From: an uncultured Prevotellaceae bacterium
Lineage (GTDB): Bacteria > Bacteroidota > Bacteroidia > Bacteroidales > Bacteroidaceae
Reading direction: 5' to 3'
Length of the DNA stretch: 64,000 bases
Assembly (NCBI GenBank): GCA_900314755.1
Contig: OMWH01000001.1
Location: 124,001-188,000 of the forward strand
Position numbers and translations under genes: made by a program. The notes under the pieces are model-generated. The model made no database searches. It had not been told where the DNA came from and saw only the letters and a program-made list of their open reading frames with translations. The number at the start of each line of letters is the position of its first letter. The first letter of the stretch is position 1. Positions 49,907-60,874 of this stretch are shown one piece after another.

Positions 49907-50671
49907 TTATGGTTGGCTCTCGCCCTCTACGTATTCCTCCAGGAACATGTGCTCCCCATCGAAGACGGCATAGGTGAACTGGCTGATCCAGTCGCCGAGA
50001 ATCATCAGACGAGTATGGCGTGCCAGTTTGATGTCGAGCTCGATATGGCGGTGCCCGAAGATAAAGTAGTCGATGTCGGGATGGTCCTCGATATAGTCTT
50101 TGGCAAAGAGCACCAGGTGTTCCTTGTCATCACCCATATAGTGGATGTCGTCCGTTTCCTTGTGCTTGATATAGCTGTGCTTAGCCCATGTCAGTCCGAA
50201 ACTGATGCCCCAACGGGGATGGAGGGCGGAGAACAGCCATTGGCATACCTTGTTATGGAAGATGGCACGGATCACCTTGAACGACCTGTTGGGGTCGCCC
50301 ATCCCGTCGCCATGGGCAAGGAAGAACTCCTTACCGTAGATCTCCGTGGTCTCGGGCTTCTTATGCAGGATGACCCCACATTCCTTCTCCAGGTATTCGT
50401 ATGCCCAGATGTCATGGTTACCAGTAAAGTAATGCACCTCCACACCCATGTCCGTCAACTCAGACAGTTTGCCGAGGAAACGGGTGAACCCTTTTGGTAC
50501 CACATATTTATATTCGTACCAGAAGTCGAACATGTCGCCCAGCAGATAGACAGCCCCCGCTTTCTCCTTGATACTGTCGAGAAAGCGGACCAACCGCCGT
50601 TCCTGCATACGCTGATGCGGAATGGCAAGCGACCCAAGGTGGGCATCGGAAAGGAAATAGACGTTCTTCAC
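49907..50671 (-). CDS. lpxH: UDP-2,3-diacylglucosamine diphosphatase
   Basis: 254 residues. A calcineurin-like metallophosphatase with the metal motifs FLSDAHLG (residue 6), LGDMFDFW (~45), FTGNHDIW (~80), LAHGDGMG (~118) and GHRHIE (~205). It cleaves UDP-2,3-diacylglucosamine to lipid X plus UMP in lipid A synthesis at the inner face of the cytoplasmic membrane. It follows the SufT-like gene by 29 bases, across a short pyrimidine repeat. Confidence 0.94.
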   Translation of the reverse strand: MKNVYFLSDAHLGSLAIPHQRMQERRLVRFLDSIKEKAGAVYLLGDMFDFWYEYKYVVPKGFTRFLGKLSELTDMGVEVHYFTGNHDIWAYEYLEKECGVILHKKPETTEIYGKEFFLAHGDGMGDPNRSFKVIRAIFHNKVCQWLFSALHPRWGISFGLTWAKHSYIKHKETDDIHYMGDDKEHLVLFAKDYIEDHPDIDYFIFGHRHIELDIKLARHTRLMILGDWISQFTYAVFDGEHMFLEEYVEGESQP

Positions 50672-50699
50672 TTTTTTACCTTTTTACTTTCTTACCTTT
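50670..50699. repeat. Degenerate 8-bp array (CTTTTTAC-type)
   Basis: Units like TTTTTTAC, CTTTTTAC, TTTCTTAC and CTTTATC fill the gap between the lpxH start and the SufT-like stop. It is shorter and more degenerate than the heptad arrays but of the same style. Confidence 0.6.
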
Positions 50700-50700
50700 A

Positions 50701-51021
50701 TCAGTCCAGTCCCAGTTCTACACGTGCCTCCTCGCTCATCATGCTCTGATCCCAGGCAGGTTCAAAGACGAGGTTGACATTGGCGGAGGTGATACCAGCC
50801 ACCCCCTCCACCTTCGTGCGTACATCTTCTAATATAAAGTCGGCAGCAGGGCAGTTGGGTGCTGTGAAGGTCATGTCAAGTTCCACAGAGGCATCCTCCT
50901 GGACATCGATTTTGTAAATCATGCCGAGGTCATAGATATTCACAGGAATCTCCGGGTCGTAGACGGTCTTCAGCACGTCAACAATCCGTTCCTCCAGTAG
51001 CGTTTTTTCTTCTTGTGTCAT
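50701..51021 (-). CDS. MIP18/DUF59-family iron-sulfur assembly factor (SufT-like)
   Basis: 106 residues. The DUF59 core is visible: VYDPEIPVNIYDLGMIY near residue 20 and FTAPNCPAADFI, with the conserved Cys, near residue 52. Members help mature Fe-S clusters as part of SUF-type systems. It probably heads an operon with lpxH. Two hairpin-promoter modules lie upstream, at 51044-51090 and 51129-51180. Confidence 0.9.
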   Translation of the reverse strand: MTQEEKTLLEERIVDVLKTVYDPEIPVNIYDLGMIYKIDVQEDASVELDMTFTAPNCPAADFILEDVRTKVEGVAGITSANVNLVFEPAWDQSMMSEEARVELGLD

Positions 51022-51043
51022 CTTTTGCTGTATTATCTGACTG

Positions 51044-51090
51044 CAAAATTACGAAAAAACGAGAGCAGAACAAAACAAATTCATTTGTTT
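51044..51090 (-). promoter_or_regulatory. Hairpin-promoter module, proximal copy, SufT-like gene
   Basis: On the minus strand: inverted repeat AAACAAAT/ATTTGTTT (51090-51073), then TTTTG, a CTCTCG stretch and the -7 box TAATTTTG (51051-51044), 22 bases before the ATG. The 21 bases from 51043 are an exact copy of 51128-51148. Confidence 0.7.
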
Positions 51091-51127
51091 TTTATGCCGA
51101 GTTGTAGTAACTTCGCCATATTTAATG

Positions 51128-51180
51128 GCAAAATTACGAAAAAACGAGTGAAATGCAAAAGAAAAGCTTGCTTTTCTTTT
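51128..51180 (-). promoter_or_regulatory. Hairpin-promoter module, distal copy, SufT-like gene
   Basis: On the minus strand: perfect 11-bp inverted repeat AAAAGAAAAGC/GCTTTTCTTTT (2-base loop), then GCATTTCACTCG and the -7 box TAATTTTG (51136-51129). The order and spacing match the folP module; the arm sequences differ from the proximal copy yet stay paired. Confidence 0.7.
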
Positions 51181-51195
51181 CATATCCCAAGTAAC

Positions 51196-53211
<2,016 letters not shown>

Positions 53212-53240
53212 ACCTTTGCTATTTATTTGTTTTCTGACTG

Positions 53241-53248
53241 CAAAGGTA
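53241..53248 (-). promoter_or_regulatory. -7 promoter element (TACCTTTG) of the metal ATPase gene
   Basis: Exact TAnnTTTG box on the minus strand, 29 bases before ATG 53211. Confidence 0.7.
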
Positions 53249-53260
53249 TGGAAAGAGTTT

Positions 53261-53313
53261 CGCAACCTGATTGCAAGCGGAGAAAAAATACCGTTTTCTG
53301 CAACCAGATTGCA
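53261..53313 (-). promoter_or_regulatory. Two 15-bp 7-1-7 palindromes upstream of the metal ATPase, candidate metalloregulator sites
   Basis: On the minus strand TGCAATCAGGTTGCG (53275-53261) and TGCAATCTGGTTGCA (53313-53299), 38 bases apart. The 7-1-7 form is typical of Fur/Zur-family boxes. The proximal one covers the -33 region of the promoter at 53241. No regulator gene is adjacent. Confidence 0.6.
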
Positions 53314-53319
53314 AAACAC

Positions 53320-54006
53320 TCAGATGCGTCCCTCCTCGTGGTAGCTGTAATAATACCCATCTGTCACGATGACATGGTCGAGGAAATGGATGCGCATCAC
53401 CCTGCATGCTTTCTGCAGGTTCTCCGTCAGGTGGTCGTCCTCCTTGCTGGGACGCAGGTTACCCGAAGGGTGGTTGTGGCAGACGGCGAGGATGGTGGCA
53501 TTGGCAAGGATAGCTTCCTTGAGGATGATACGGATGTCGACAGCCACCTCGGTGATGCCACCATGCGAGACCCGCATCTTCTTGATGAGTTTATAGTTCT
53601 GGTTCATCAGCAGAATCCAGAACTCCTCCGTGTCCAGGTCCTGCATCACGGGGCGCATGTGGTTGTAGATACGGGTTGCCGTACCACAGTCGGGGCGCTC
53701 CTCAGCAGTCTCCAGCTGCCGCCGTTTCCCTAACTCGCAGGCAGCAAGGATGGAGATCGCCTTTGCCTCACCGATACCGTTGTAGTTACACAAAGAATGT
53801 ATGGGCATCTTCCCTAACGTGTTGAGATGGTTGTTGCAGTCGTTGAGTACGTGTTTCATCAGATCGACGGCACTCTCTTTGGCAGAACCGGAACCTATCA
53901 GTATCGCCAATAGTTCTGCGTTGCTGAGGGTATCAGCCCCCTGCCGCATCATCTTCTCCCGTGGACGGTCTTCTTCCGCCCACTGGTTGATATTAAGTTT
54001 TTCCAT
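53320..54006 (-). CDS. radC: RadC-family JAB-domain protein
   Basis: 228 residues from ATG 54006 (MEKLNINQWAEEDRPREKM); the frame extends upstream to 54120 but overlaps the glycosyltransferase. The N-terminal helix-hairpin-helix region has LSNAELLAILIGSG and GIGEAKAISILAACELGKR. The C-terminal JAB/MPN domain has the metal motif CHNHPSGNLRPSKED. The family was once linked to recombination repair, but its true activity is unsettled. It follows the glycosyltransferase gene by 40 bases. Confidence 0.93.
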   Translation of the reverse strand: MEKLNINQWAEEDRPREKMMRQGADTLSNAELLAILIGSGSAKESAVDLMKHVLNDCNNHLNTLGKMPIHSLCNYNGIGEAKAISILAACELGKRRQLETAEERPDCGTATRIYNHMRPVMQDLDTEEFWILLMNQNYKLIKKMRVSHGGITEVAVDIRIILKEAILANATILAVCHNHPSGNLRPSKEDDHLTENLQKACRVMRIHFLDHVIVTDGYYYSYHEEGRI

Positions 54007-54046
54007 GCTCGTTGATAACAAAAAGAATAAGGGTGGTTTGTTTTTT

Positions 54047-55089
<1,043 letters not shown>

Positions 55090-55090
<1 letters not shown>

Positions 55091-55656
55091 TATTCCTTCA
55101 CGCGGTTCAGGTAGCTGCCGTCACGAGTGTCAACCTGAATCAGGTCGCCCTCGTTGATGAACAAGGGAACGCGAACCTCTACTCCAGTCTCCAGTGTAGC
55201 AGGCTTGGTAGCGTTGGTGGCAGTGTCACCCTTGATGCCTGGCTCAGAGTGAGTCACACGGAGGTTGGTCTTCACTGGCATCTCGGCATAGAGAATAGTA
55301 CCGTCAGTAGTGTCGCTGACAACAGATACCACGTCACCTTCCTTCATGTACTCGTGACCGATCACGAGGTCGTTGGCGATGGGAATCTGCTCGAAGCTCT
55401 CCTGGTTCATGAAGATACGTCCTTCCTGATCCTCATAAAGATACTGGTAGTCACGGTGCTCGATAACTACATCCTCCAGTTTCTCACCGATGTTGTAACG
55501 ACGCTCCAGGACACGACCGTCAGTAACATTCTTCATCTTGATGTTCATGATGGTGTTACCCTTACCTGGCTTACGATGCTGGAAATCGATGCAAACCCAA
55601 ATAGAACCGTCCATGCGGATAGCGGTTCCTTTCTTAATGTCTTGTGAATTAATCAT
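55090..55656 (-). CDS. efp: Elongation factor P
   Basis: 188 residues, the usual length. Three beta-barrel domains: KOW-like domain I with FQHRKPGKGNT (the loop Lys that approaches the ribosomal P site), then the OB domains, with GIKGDTATNATKPATLETG and VPLFINEGDLIQVDTRDGSYL at the C-terminus. It relieves ribosome stalling at proline runs. The -7 box TAATTTTG is at 55702-55709. The stop overlaps the glycosyltransferase start. Confidence 0.97.
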
Positions 55657-55701
55657 ATAAAATAGCTATTTTAATAATGTATATCTCTCGTTTTGCGGGT
55701 G

Positions 55702-55709
55702 CAAAATTA
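55702..55709 (-). promoter_or_regulatory. -7 promoter element (TAATTTTG) of efp
   Basis: TAnnTTTG box on the minus strand, 45 bases before the efp ATG. The plus-strand rpmH promoter is 64 bases further along. Confidence 0.65.
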
Positions 55710-55772
55710 CTAATAAAAGGGGAAAAATCCAAAATTAATGAAGGAAAACTTGTGTATTTCGAAAATTATGTG

Positions 55773-55780
55773 TACTTTTG
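55773..55780 (+). promoter_or_regulatory. -7 promoter element (TACTTTTG) of rpmH
   Basis: TAnnTTTG box, 44 bases before the rpmH ATG, with CTTGTG/TTTCG in the -33 region. Confidence 0.7.
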
Positions 55781-55824
55781 CAACCCGATTCGTGGAATAA
55801 TAACAACAAAAAAGATAAATAACA

Positions 55825-55980
55825 ATGAAAAGAACATTTCAGCCGCACAATCGCCGCCGCGTGAACAAGCATGGTTTCCGCGAGCGTATGGCAACAAAGA
55901 ATGGTCGCCGTGTATTGGCTTCTCGCCGTGCAAAAGGTCGTAAGAAGTTGACCGTTTCTTCAGAGCATCACGGAAAGTAA
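55825..55980 (+). CDS. rpmH: 50S ribosomal protein L34
   Basis: 51 residues, starting [18 protein letters not shown] and ending in SSEHHGK. Arg/Lys-rich, as all L34 proteins, with the conserved KRTFQP start and [13 protein letters not shown] block. It is part of the large ribosomal subunit. It is a single-gene unit with its own promoter and terminator. In many bacteria rpmH lies next to rnpA and dnaA; here the neighbours are efp and a PASTA gene. Confidence 0.97.
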   Translation: MKRTFQPHNRRRVNKHGFRERMATKNGRRVLASRRAKGRKKLTVSSEHHGK

Positions 55981-56011
55981 TCTCTGTTTTTAAAGAGTAA
56001 ATGGAAGAAAT

Positions 56012-56049
56012 ATCGGGAGTAACCGTAAGGTGAACTCTCGATTTTTTTT
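56012..56049 (+). terminator. Intrinsic terminator of rpmH
   Basis: ATCGGGAGT (56012-56020) pairs with ACTCTCGAT (56034-56042), with one G-T and an inner ACC/GGT stem, followed by eight T. Confidence 0.9.
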
Positions 56050-56123
56050 GTTGATTATTTGGCATTGTCGATTATTCTTCGTATTTTTGCCGTTTAGAAA
56101 AGTGAGGACTTAATATATAATTA

Positions 56124-56807
56124 ATGAACGTGAAGGAAATTTGGAATAAGATAGCCAGTCATTACGTGCTTCTCAACTTGTTTGCCATGGCAGTTGTCGT
56201 CATACTGCTTTGTGTCGCTGTGAAGTTCGGACTGGACCTCTATACTCATCATGGTGAGGGGATTGCCGTACCCGAATTGAAAGGGATGTCCTATCACAAG
56301 GCACGACTTCTGTTGGAGGAGGAAGGGCTGAATATCATTGTCAGTGACTCTGGTTATCAGAAGACGATGCCTGCCGACTGTATCCTGGCGCAGACTCCAG
56401 GGGCCGGAACGAAGGTGAAGGCAGGTCATGCTATATACGTGACGGTCAACTCTCCCTCGTCGCCCACCTTTGCGATACCGGATATTGTTGACAACTCCAG
56501 TTACCGTGAAGCTGAGGCGAAACTGATGGCGATGGGCTTTCGCTTGACTGAGCCTCAGAAGGTGGTGGGAGAGAAAGACTGGGTCTATGGCATCATCTGT
56601 CGCGGCAGGAGAGTGTCGAATGGTGACCGTGTCCCCATAGATTACCCGTTGACGCTGATGATAGGAACAGGCTCCTATGACGAGGAAGATTCCGTATTGT
56701 ATGATTATGTGGATCCGACCTATGAGGCTGACCCTATGGAGGGGATGAATGAGAGACAACCGACGACAGGCGAGGTTGATGAGTTTGTGGAGGTAACTGC
56801 ACCATGA
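56124..56807 (+). CDS. Membrane-anchored PASTA-domain protein
   Basis: 227 residues. One N-terminal membrane helix (residues ~16-36) is followed by two or three PASTA units: AVPELKGMSYHKARLLLEEEG (~48) through TPGAGTKVKAGHAIYVTVN, then FAIPDIVDNSSYREAEAKL (~115). The C-terminal tail is acidic. PASTA domains bind peptidoglycan or muropeptides outside the membrane. It overlaps rluD by 4 bases; PASTA-rluD-ddl is a recurring order in Bacteroidetes and links it to wall growth. Confidence 0.88.
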   Translation: MNVKEIWNKIASHYVLLNLFAMAVVVILLCVAVKFGLDLYTHHGEGIAVPELKGMSYHKARLLLEEEGLNIIVSDSGYQKTMPADCILAQTPGAGTKVKAGHAIYVTVNSPSSPTFAIPDIVDNSSYREAEAKLMAMGFRLTEPQKVVGEKDWVYGIICRGRRVSNGDRVPIDYPLTLMIGTGSYDEEDSVLYDYVDPTYEADPMEGMNERQPTTGEVDEFVEVTAP

Positions 56808-57865
56808 TAGAGGAACTGGAAGATATCTCCTTGATGGAGGATGATGACGAGGGACGCTCTGACCTGTACGAACATCTTCGGATGGAGGTGGATCATGGTC
56901 AGCAACCGGTCCGCATCGACAAGTATATGTCGGAGCATGTACAGCATTCCTCTCGCAACCGTATCCAGAAAGCGGCTGACGCTGGGTTTATCCAAGTCAA
57001 CGGAAAGCCTGTCAAGAGTAACTATAAGGTGCGTCCGGGTGATATTATCACTTTGATGCTCGACCGTCCGCATTATGATACGACGATAGAACCGGAGGAC
57101 ATTCCATTGGATATTGTCTATGAGGACGACCAGCTGATGGTGATCAATAAGCCTGCCGGCTTGGTGGTGCATCCGGGGTGTGGAAACTTCCATGGGACAT
57201 TAGTCAATGCCATAGCGTGGCATCTGCGTGATCTGCCCTCTTACGATCCTAATGACCCGTCTGTCGGTTTGGTGCATCGTATAGACAAGGACACCAGCGG
57301 ACTACTGGTCATCGCGAAGACTCCTGAGGCAAAGACAGAGCTGGGAGCACAGTTCTTCAACCATGACACTCATCGTAGCTATCAGGCATTGGTATGGGGT
57401 AACTTCACGGAGGATACAGGTCGTATTGAGGGAAATATCGGACGTGACCCGAAAGACCGCCTCCGCATGGCAGTGTTCCCTCCCGGCTCTGAGATGGGCA
57501 AGAGTGCCGTCACACATTACAAAGTATTGGAACGCTACGGCTATGTGACCTTGGTGGAGTGCCGTCTGGAGACAGGGCGTACCCATCAGATCAGGGCACA
57601 CATGAAGCATATAGGGCATCCGCTCTTTGGTGATGAACGCTATGGGGGGACGGAGGTCCTGCGTGGAGAACGTACAGCCTCCTATAAGGCATATATCCAG
57701 AACTGTTTTAAGCTCTGCAACCGTCAGGCATTACATGCCAAGACACTGGGGTTCGTCCATCCCGCTACTGGTGAACAGATGGACTTCACGTCCGAACTTG
57801 CCGATGACATGGCGGCACTGGTTGATAAATGGCGGAATTACGGTCGCAATCTCGGGATTTCATAA
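56804..57865 (+). CDS. rluD: Ribosomal large subunit pseudouridine synthase, RluA/RluD family
   Basis: 353 residues. An acidic N-terminus, an S4 RNA-binding domain (~residues 25-90, RIDKYMSEHVQHSSRNRIQK) and a catalytic domain with VHRIDKDTSGLLVIAK (~155), where Asp is the nucleophile. ETGRTHQIRAHMKHIGHPL (~245) follows. It converts uridines in 23S rRNA to pseudouridine; the exact sites are inferred from RluD homology. The start overlaps the PASTA gene by 4 bases. Confidence 0.93.
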   Translation: MIEELEDISLMEDDDEGRSDLYEHLRMEVDHGQQPVRIDKYMSEHVQHSSRNRIQKAADAGFIQVNGKPVKSNYKVRPGDIITLMLDRPHYDTTIEPEDIPLDIVYEDDQLMVINKPAGLVVHPGCGNFHGTLVNAIAWHLRDLPSYDPNDPSVGLVHRIDKDTSGLLVIAKTPEAKTELGAQFFNHDTHRSYQALVWGNFTEDTGRIEGNIGRDPKDRLRMAVFPPGSEMGKSAVTHYKVLERYGYVTLVECRLETGRTHQIRAHMKHIGHPLFGDERYGGTEVLRGERTASYKAYIQNCFKLCNRQALHAKTLGFVHPATGEQMDFTSELADDMAALVDKWRNYGRNLGIS

Positions 57866-57931
57866 TCTCGGATCTCGGATTTCGGAATAACGGAATATCG
57901 AAATATCGAAATAATAAAAATAACGAAATAA
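57848..57931. repeat. Degenerate 7-8 bp array between rluD and ddl
   Basis: Runs of ATCTCGG, ATCTCGG, ATTTCGG, AATAACGG, AATATCG, AAATATCG and AAATAAT. The first part encodes the last residues of rluD (NLGIS) and its stop; the rest is intergenic, up to the ddl ATG at 57933. Such a gradient from one unit to another is also visible at 13346. Confidence 0.75.
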
Positions 57932-57932
57932 G

Positions 57933-58922
57933 ATGAAAAAGGAAAAACGTGTGATAGCCATCGTCTGTGGTGGTGATTCTTCTGAGCACGACGTATCATT
58001 GCGCTCAGCCCAAGGTCTCTATTCGTTCTTCGACAAAGAACGATATGATGTGTATATTGTCGATGTGAAAGGACAGGAGTGGAAAGTGGAACTTCGTGAC
58101 GGTACGACAGCCCGTATCGACCGCAACGACTTCTCGTTTGTAGAGAATGGAAAGGCGAAGCGTTTTGACTATGCCTATATCACCATCCATGGTACACCGG
58201 GAGAGAATGGTATCATGCAGGGCTATTTTGATCTGGTGCGCGTACCTTATAGTACCAGTGGTGTCTTGGTGGAGGCGATGACGTTCGACAAATTCGTGCT
58301 CAACCAGTATCTTCGTGGCTATGGTGTTGCCGTCGCCGACTCCCTGCTGATTCGCAAAGGTTATGAGGAACTGGTCAGTGACGACGAGATAGAACAGCGT
58401 ATCGGCATGCCTTGTTTCGTGAAGCCTGCTGCCGATGGCTCGTCCTTTGGTGTGTCGAAGGTGAAGGAGAAAGACCAGCTTGCTCCTGCCATCCGTAAGG
58501 CGATGATGGAGAGCCCTGAGGTGATGGTAGAACAGTATCTGGAGGGTACGGAGATTACCATGGGTATCTACAAGACCAAGGAGAAGTCCGTGCCGTTCCC
58601 CATTACAGAGGTCGTCACCCAGAATGAGTTCTTTGACTATAATGCCAAGTATAATGGTCAGGTGCAGGAGATTACCCCTGCCCGTATTCCTGAGAATGTC
58701 GCCCGCCGTGTGCGAGAGATTACCAGTCATATCTATGATATCCTTCGCTGTAACGGTATCATCCGTATTGATTATATCATCTCTCCAGAGGGTAAGATAA
58801 ATATGTTGGAGATCAATACCACCCCAGGCATGACAGCCACCAGTTTCATACCTCAGCAGGTAAAGGCTGCGGGATTGAGTATGACGGATGTTCTGACAGA
58901 TATTGTTGAAAACCAATTCTAA
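57933..58922 (+). CDS. ddl: D-alanine--D-alanine ligase
   Basis: 329 residues. ATP-grasp enzyme: IAIVCGGDSSEHDVSLRSAQ at the start, HGTPGENGIMQGYFDLVRVPY (~88), the ATP-binding KPAADGSSFGVSKV (~168), and NGIIRIDYI with MLEINTTPGMT for the Mg site. It makes the D-Ala-D-Ala that MurF (26534) adds to the peptidoglycan precursor. It lies 67 bases after rluD and 3 bases before the acyltransferase gene. Confidence 0.97.
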   Translation: MKKEKRVIAIVCGGDSSEHDVSLRSAQGLYSFFDKERYDVYIVDVKGQEWKVELRDGTTARIDRNDFSFVENGKAKRFDYAYITIHGTPGENGIMQGYFDLVRVPYSTSGVLVEAMTFDKFVLNQYLRGYGVAVADSLLIRKGYEELVSDDEIEQRIGMPCFVKPAADGSSFGVSKVKEKDQLAPAIRKAMMESPEVMVEQYLEGTEITMGIYKTKEKSVPFPITEVVTQNEFFDYNAKYNGQVQEITPARIPENVARRVREITSHIYDILRCNGIIRIDYIISPEGKINMLEINTTPGMTATSFIPQQVKAAGLSMTDVLTDIVENQF

Positions 58923-58925
58923 AAG

Positions 58926-60128
58926 ATGAATATACCAGCAGAGTTTGATGAGATTCGCCCTTATGTTGAGGGAGAGATGAAACAGGCTTTCGAGGAACTG
59001 ATAAATGACCGTCAGTTCTCTCTGTTGCTGAAGGGATTCGTGCCCTGGTTGCCAAAATCTATACGTAATGGCTTGTTGCGACTTGCCTTTATCGGTGTGA
59101 AGACACCGCTGGACTTCCAGCTCCGGTTCATGAAACCCGTCGTCTGGTATTTCGTCCGTAAATATACGGACGGTCTCACTTTCGACGACAATTCTCTCAC
59201 TTCTCACCACTCACCTCTCACCACTCAAGAGAGATACACGTTTGTCAGCAACCATCGTGACATCGTGCTTGACTCCGCTTTCCTGGATGTGCTACTCAAC
59301 AAACACGGCTATCCTACAACGGTAGAGATTGGTATTGGTGATAACCTGTTGATCTATCCGTGGATCAAGCGACTGGTGCGTATGAACAAGGCGTTCACTG
59401 TACGTCGTGGCTTGACAGCGCATGAGATGATGCGCAGCAGTCAGTTAATGAGCAGCTATATCCATTATGCCGTTACCCAGAAAAAGGAGAATATATGGAT
59501 AGCACAACGGGAGGGCAGGGCAAAGGACTCAGACGACCGTACCCAGGAGTCGGTGCTGAAGATGCTTGCCATGGGAGCGGAGGTAGACCGTCTCTCACCT
59601 CTTACCTCTCACCTCACACCTCTTAATATCGTCCCTCTGACAATAAGTTATGAGTATGACCCCTGTGACTATCTGAAAGCGCAGGAGTTCCAGCAGAAAC
59701 GTGATAACCCAGGCTTCAAGAAGAGCAAGCAGGATGATCTTGACAATATGAAGACGGGTATCTTTGGCTATAAGGGTAGGGTACACTATCATTGCGGTAC
59801 TCCTATTAATCAATGGCTTGACGAAGTGAAGGACCTTCCCAAGAATGAGTTCTTCAAAGCGGTTGCCGAGCGCATGGATAAGGAGATACACAGCCACTAC
59901 CGCCTCTACCCCTGCAACTATATTGCCTTGGATGAGCTGGAAGGAAACAAGACTTATGCTGACCAGTATGCTGATGCTGATGTGCAACGGTTTAATGAGT
60001 ACCTTGCCGGACAACTGGCAAAAATCAATATCCCTAACAAGGATGAGGCTTTTCTGCGGGAACGCCTGCTAACCATGTATGCTAACCCTTTGCGTAACTA
60101 TCTTGCCGCCCATGAAACGACTGCTTAG
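58926..60128 (+). CDS. PlsC-like glycerol-phosphate/lipid acyltransferase
   Basis: 400 residues. The acyltransferase motif NHRDIVLDSAFLD (HX4D with His ~101) and a later EGRAKDSDDRTQ block fit the 1-acylglycerol-3-phosphate acyltransferase superfamily. It probably acylates a lipid at the inner membrane; the substrate is unknown. Two in-frame heptad arrays insert SLTSHHSPLTT before the NHRD motif and LSPLTSHLTPL in the middle. It follows ddl by 3 bases and overlaps the NigD-like lipoprotein gene by 17 bases. Confidence 0.85.
   Translation: MNIPAEFDEIRPYVEGEMKQAFEELINDRQFSLLLKGFVPWLPKSIRNGLLRLAFIGVKTPLDFQLRFMKPVVWYFVRKYTDGLTFDDNSLTSHHSPLTTQERYTFVSNHRDIVLDSAFLDVLLNKHGYPTTVEIGIGDNLLIYPWIKRLVRMNKAFTVRRGLTAHEMMRSSQLMSSYIHYAVTQKKENIWIAQREGRAKDSDDRTQESVLKMLAMGAEVDRLSPLTSHLTPLNIVPLTISYEYDPCDYLKAQEFQQKRDNPGFKKSKQDDLDNMKTGIFGYKGRVHYHCGTPINQWLDEVKDLPKNEFFKAVAERMDKEIHSHYRLYPCNYIALDELEGNKTYADQYADADVQRFNEYLAGQLAKINIPNKDEAFLRERLLTMYANPLRNYLAAHETTA
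59196..59230. repeat. Heptad array inside the acyltransferase gene, CTCACCA/CTCACCT-type, 5 copies
   Basis: Units CTCACTT, CTCACCA, CTCACCT, CTCACCA and CTCAAGA encode LTSHHSPLTTQE, 9 codons before the catalytic NHRD motif. Confidence 0.9.
59594..59621. repeat. Second heptad array inside the acyltransferase gene, CTCACCT-type, 4 copies
   Basis: Units CTCACCT, CTTACCT, CTCACCT and CACACCT encode LSPLTSHLTPL. Both arrays in this gene and one in the P-ATPase gene use the CTCACCT unit. Confidence 0.9.
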
Positions 60129-60789
60129 ACTTTTCATCATTGCCAATTGCCAATTGTCAATTGTCATTTTGATGAGCTGTACCACCGACAACTATGACAA
60201 GGGACAAGGGAAGTACTCGCTGATGCAGGCAGAGTTGGTGGAATTGTCGGTTAATGGTAATAAGGAGGCTACATCTTTCACGCTGGATGACGGAACCCAA
60301 TACACCTTTGTCCTTCCAACCATCGCTAAATGGATAGAGACTCCAGATACCGTCTATCGTGCCCTCTTATATTATAATAAGGTGACAGAGACAACGGCAG
60401 AACCCGTATCCTTGGGTGCCGTCCCTACTTTGAGGGCAAAGGAACATTGGAAGCTGGATGAACAACCCGAAGACCCTGTGGGTGTGGAGAGCGCATGGCT
60501 CAGTATGAAAGGAAAATATCTTAACCTTGGACTGTTGCTCAAGACAGGACAGGCAGATGACAATGACGGGACACAGACGGTTGGACTGGCTCAGGATACT
60601 ATCCGGTTGAATGGTGACCAGACATATACGGCAGTCTTTCGGCTATTGCACGACCAGTGTGGGGTTCCCCAGTATTATACCAGTCGTCGCTTCGTCAGTA
60701 TCCTCCTTCCCGATACCGTTCAGTTGGACACCATCCGTTTGGCTATACCTACCTATGAAGGTAAGTTGGAGCGCATCTTCCTACCATAA
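60112..60789 (+). CDS. NigD-like lipoprotein
   Basis: 225 residues from ATG 60112 (MKRLLRLFIIANCQLS); the frame opens earlier, at 60079, inside the acyltransferase. The lipobox is VILMSCTT. The N-terminal domain has SFTLDDGTQYTFVLP near residue 60, resembling NigD-like OB folds, and the C-terminal part is beta-rich. NigD proteins are envelope lipoproteins of Bacteroidales of unknown detailed role. The hydrophobic core of the signal peptide is encoded by a heptad array (60139-60166). It ends the PASTA-rluD-ddl-acyltransferase series. Confidence 0.7.
   Translation: MKRLLRLFIIANCQLSIVILMSCTTDNYDKGQGKYSLMQAELVELSVNGNKEATSFTLDDGTQYTFVLPTIAKWIETPDTVYRALLYYNKVTETTAEPVSLGAVPTLRAKEHWKLDEQPEDPVGVESAWLSMKGKYLNLGLLLKTGQADDNDGTQTVGLAQDTIRLNGDQTYTAVFRLLHDQCGVPQYYTSRRFVSILLPDTVQLDTIRLAIPTYEGKLERIFLP
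60139..60166. repeat. Heptad array forming the signal-peptide core, ATTGCCA/ATTGTCA, 4 copies
   Basis: Units ATTGCCA x2 and ATTGTCA x2 encode IANCQLSIVI within the lipoprotein signal. Confidence 0.9.
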
Positions 60790-60813
60790 GTTTCAAAAGT
60801 GTTGATACAAGAA

Positions 60814-60846
60814 ACCGCCCCGCATCGGATGAGGATGAGGGGCGGT
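60814..60846 (-). terminator. 33-nt hairpin, left copy
   Basis: ACCGCCCC (60814-60821) pairs with GGGGCGGT (60839-60846), with inner CATC/GATG pairing. It sits between the NigD-like and VapC stops; the T-rich side (TTTCTTG) is on the minus strand, fitting VapC termination. It differs by a single base from the copy at 61625-61657. Confidence 0.75.
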
Positions 60847-60874
60847 AGTTATAAAAGGGGGAAGAACTCGCTTA

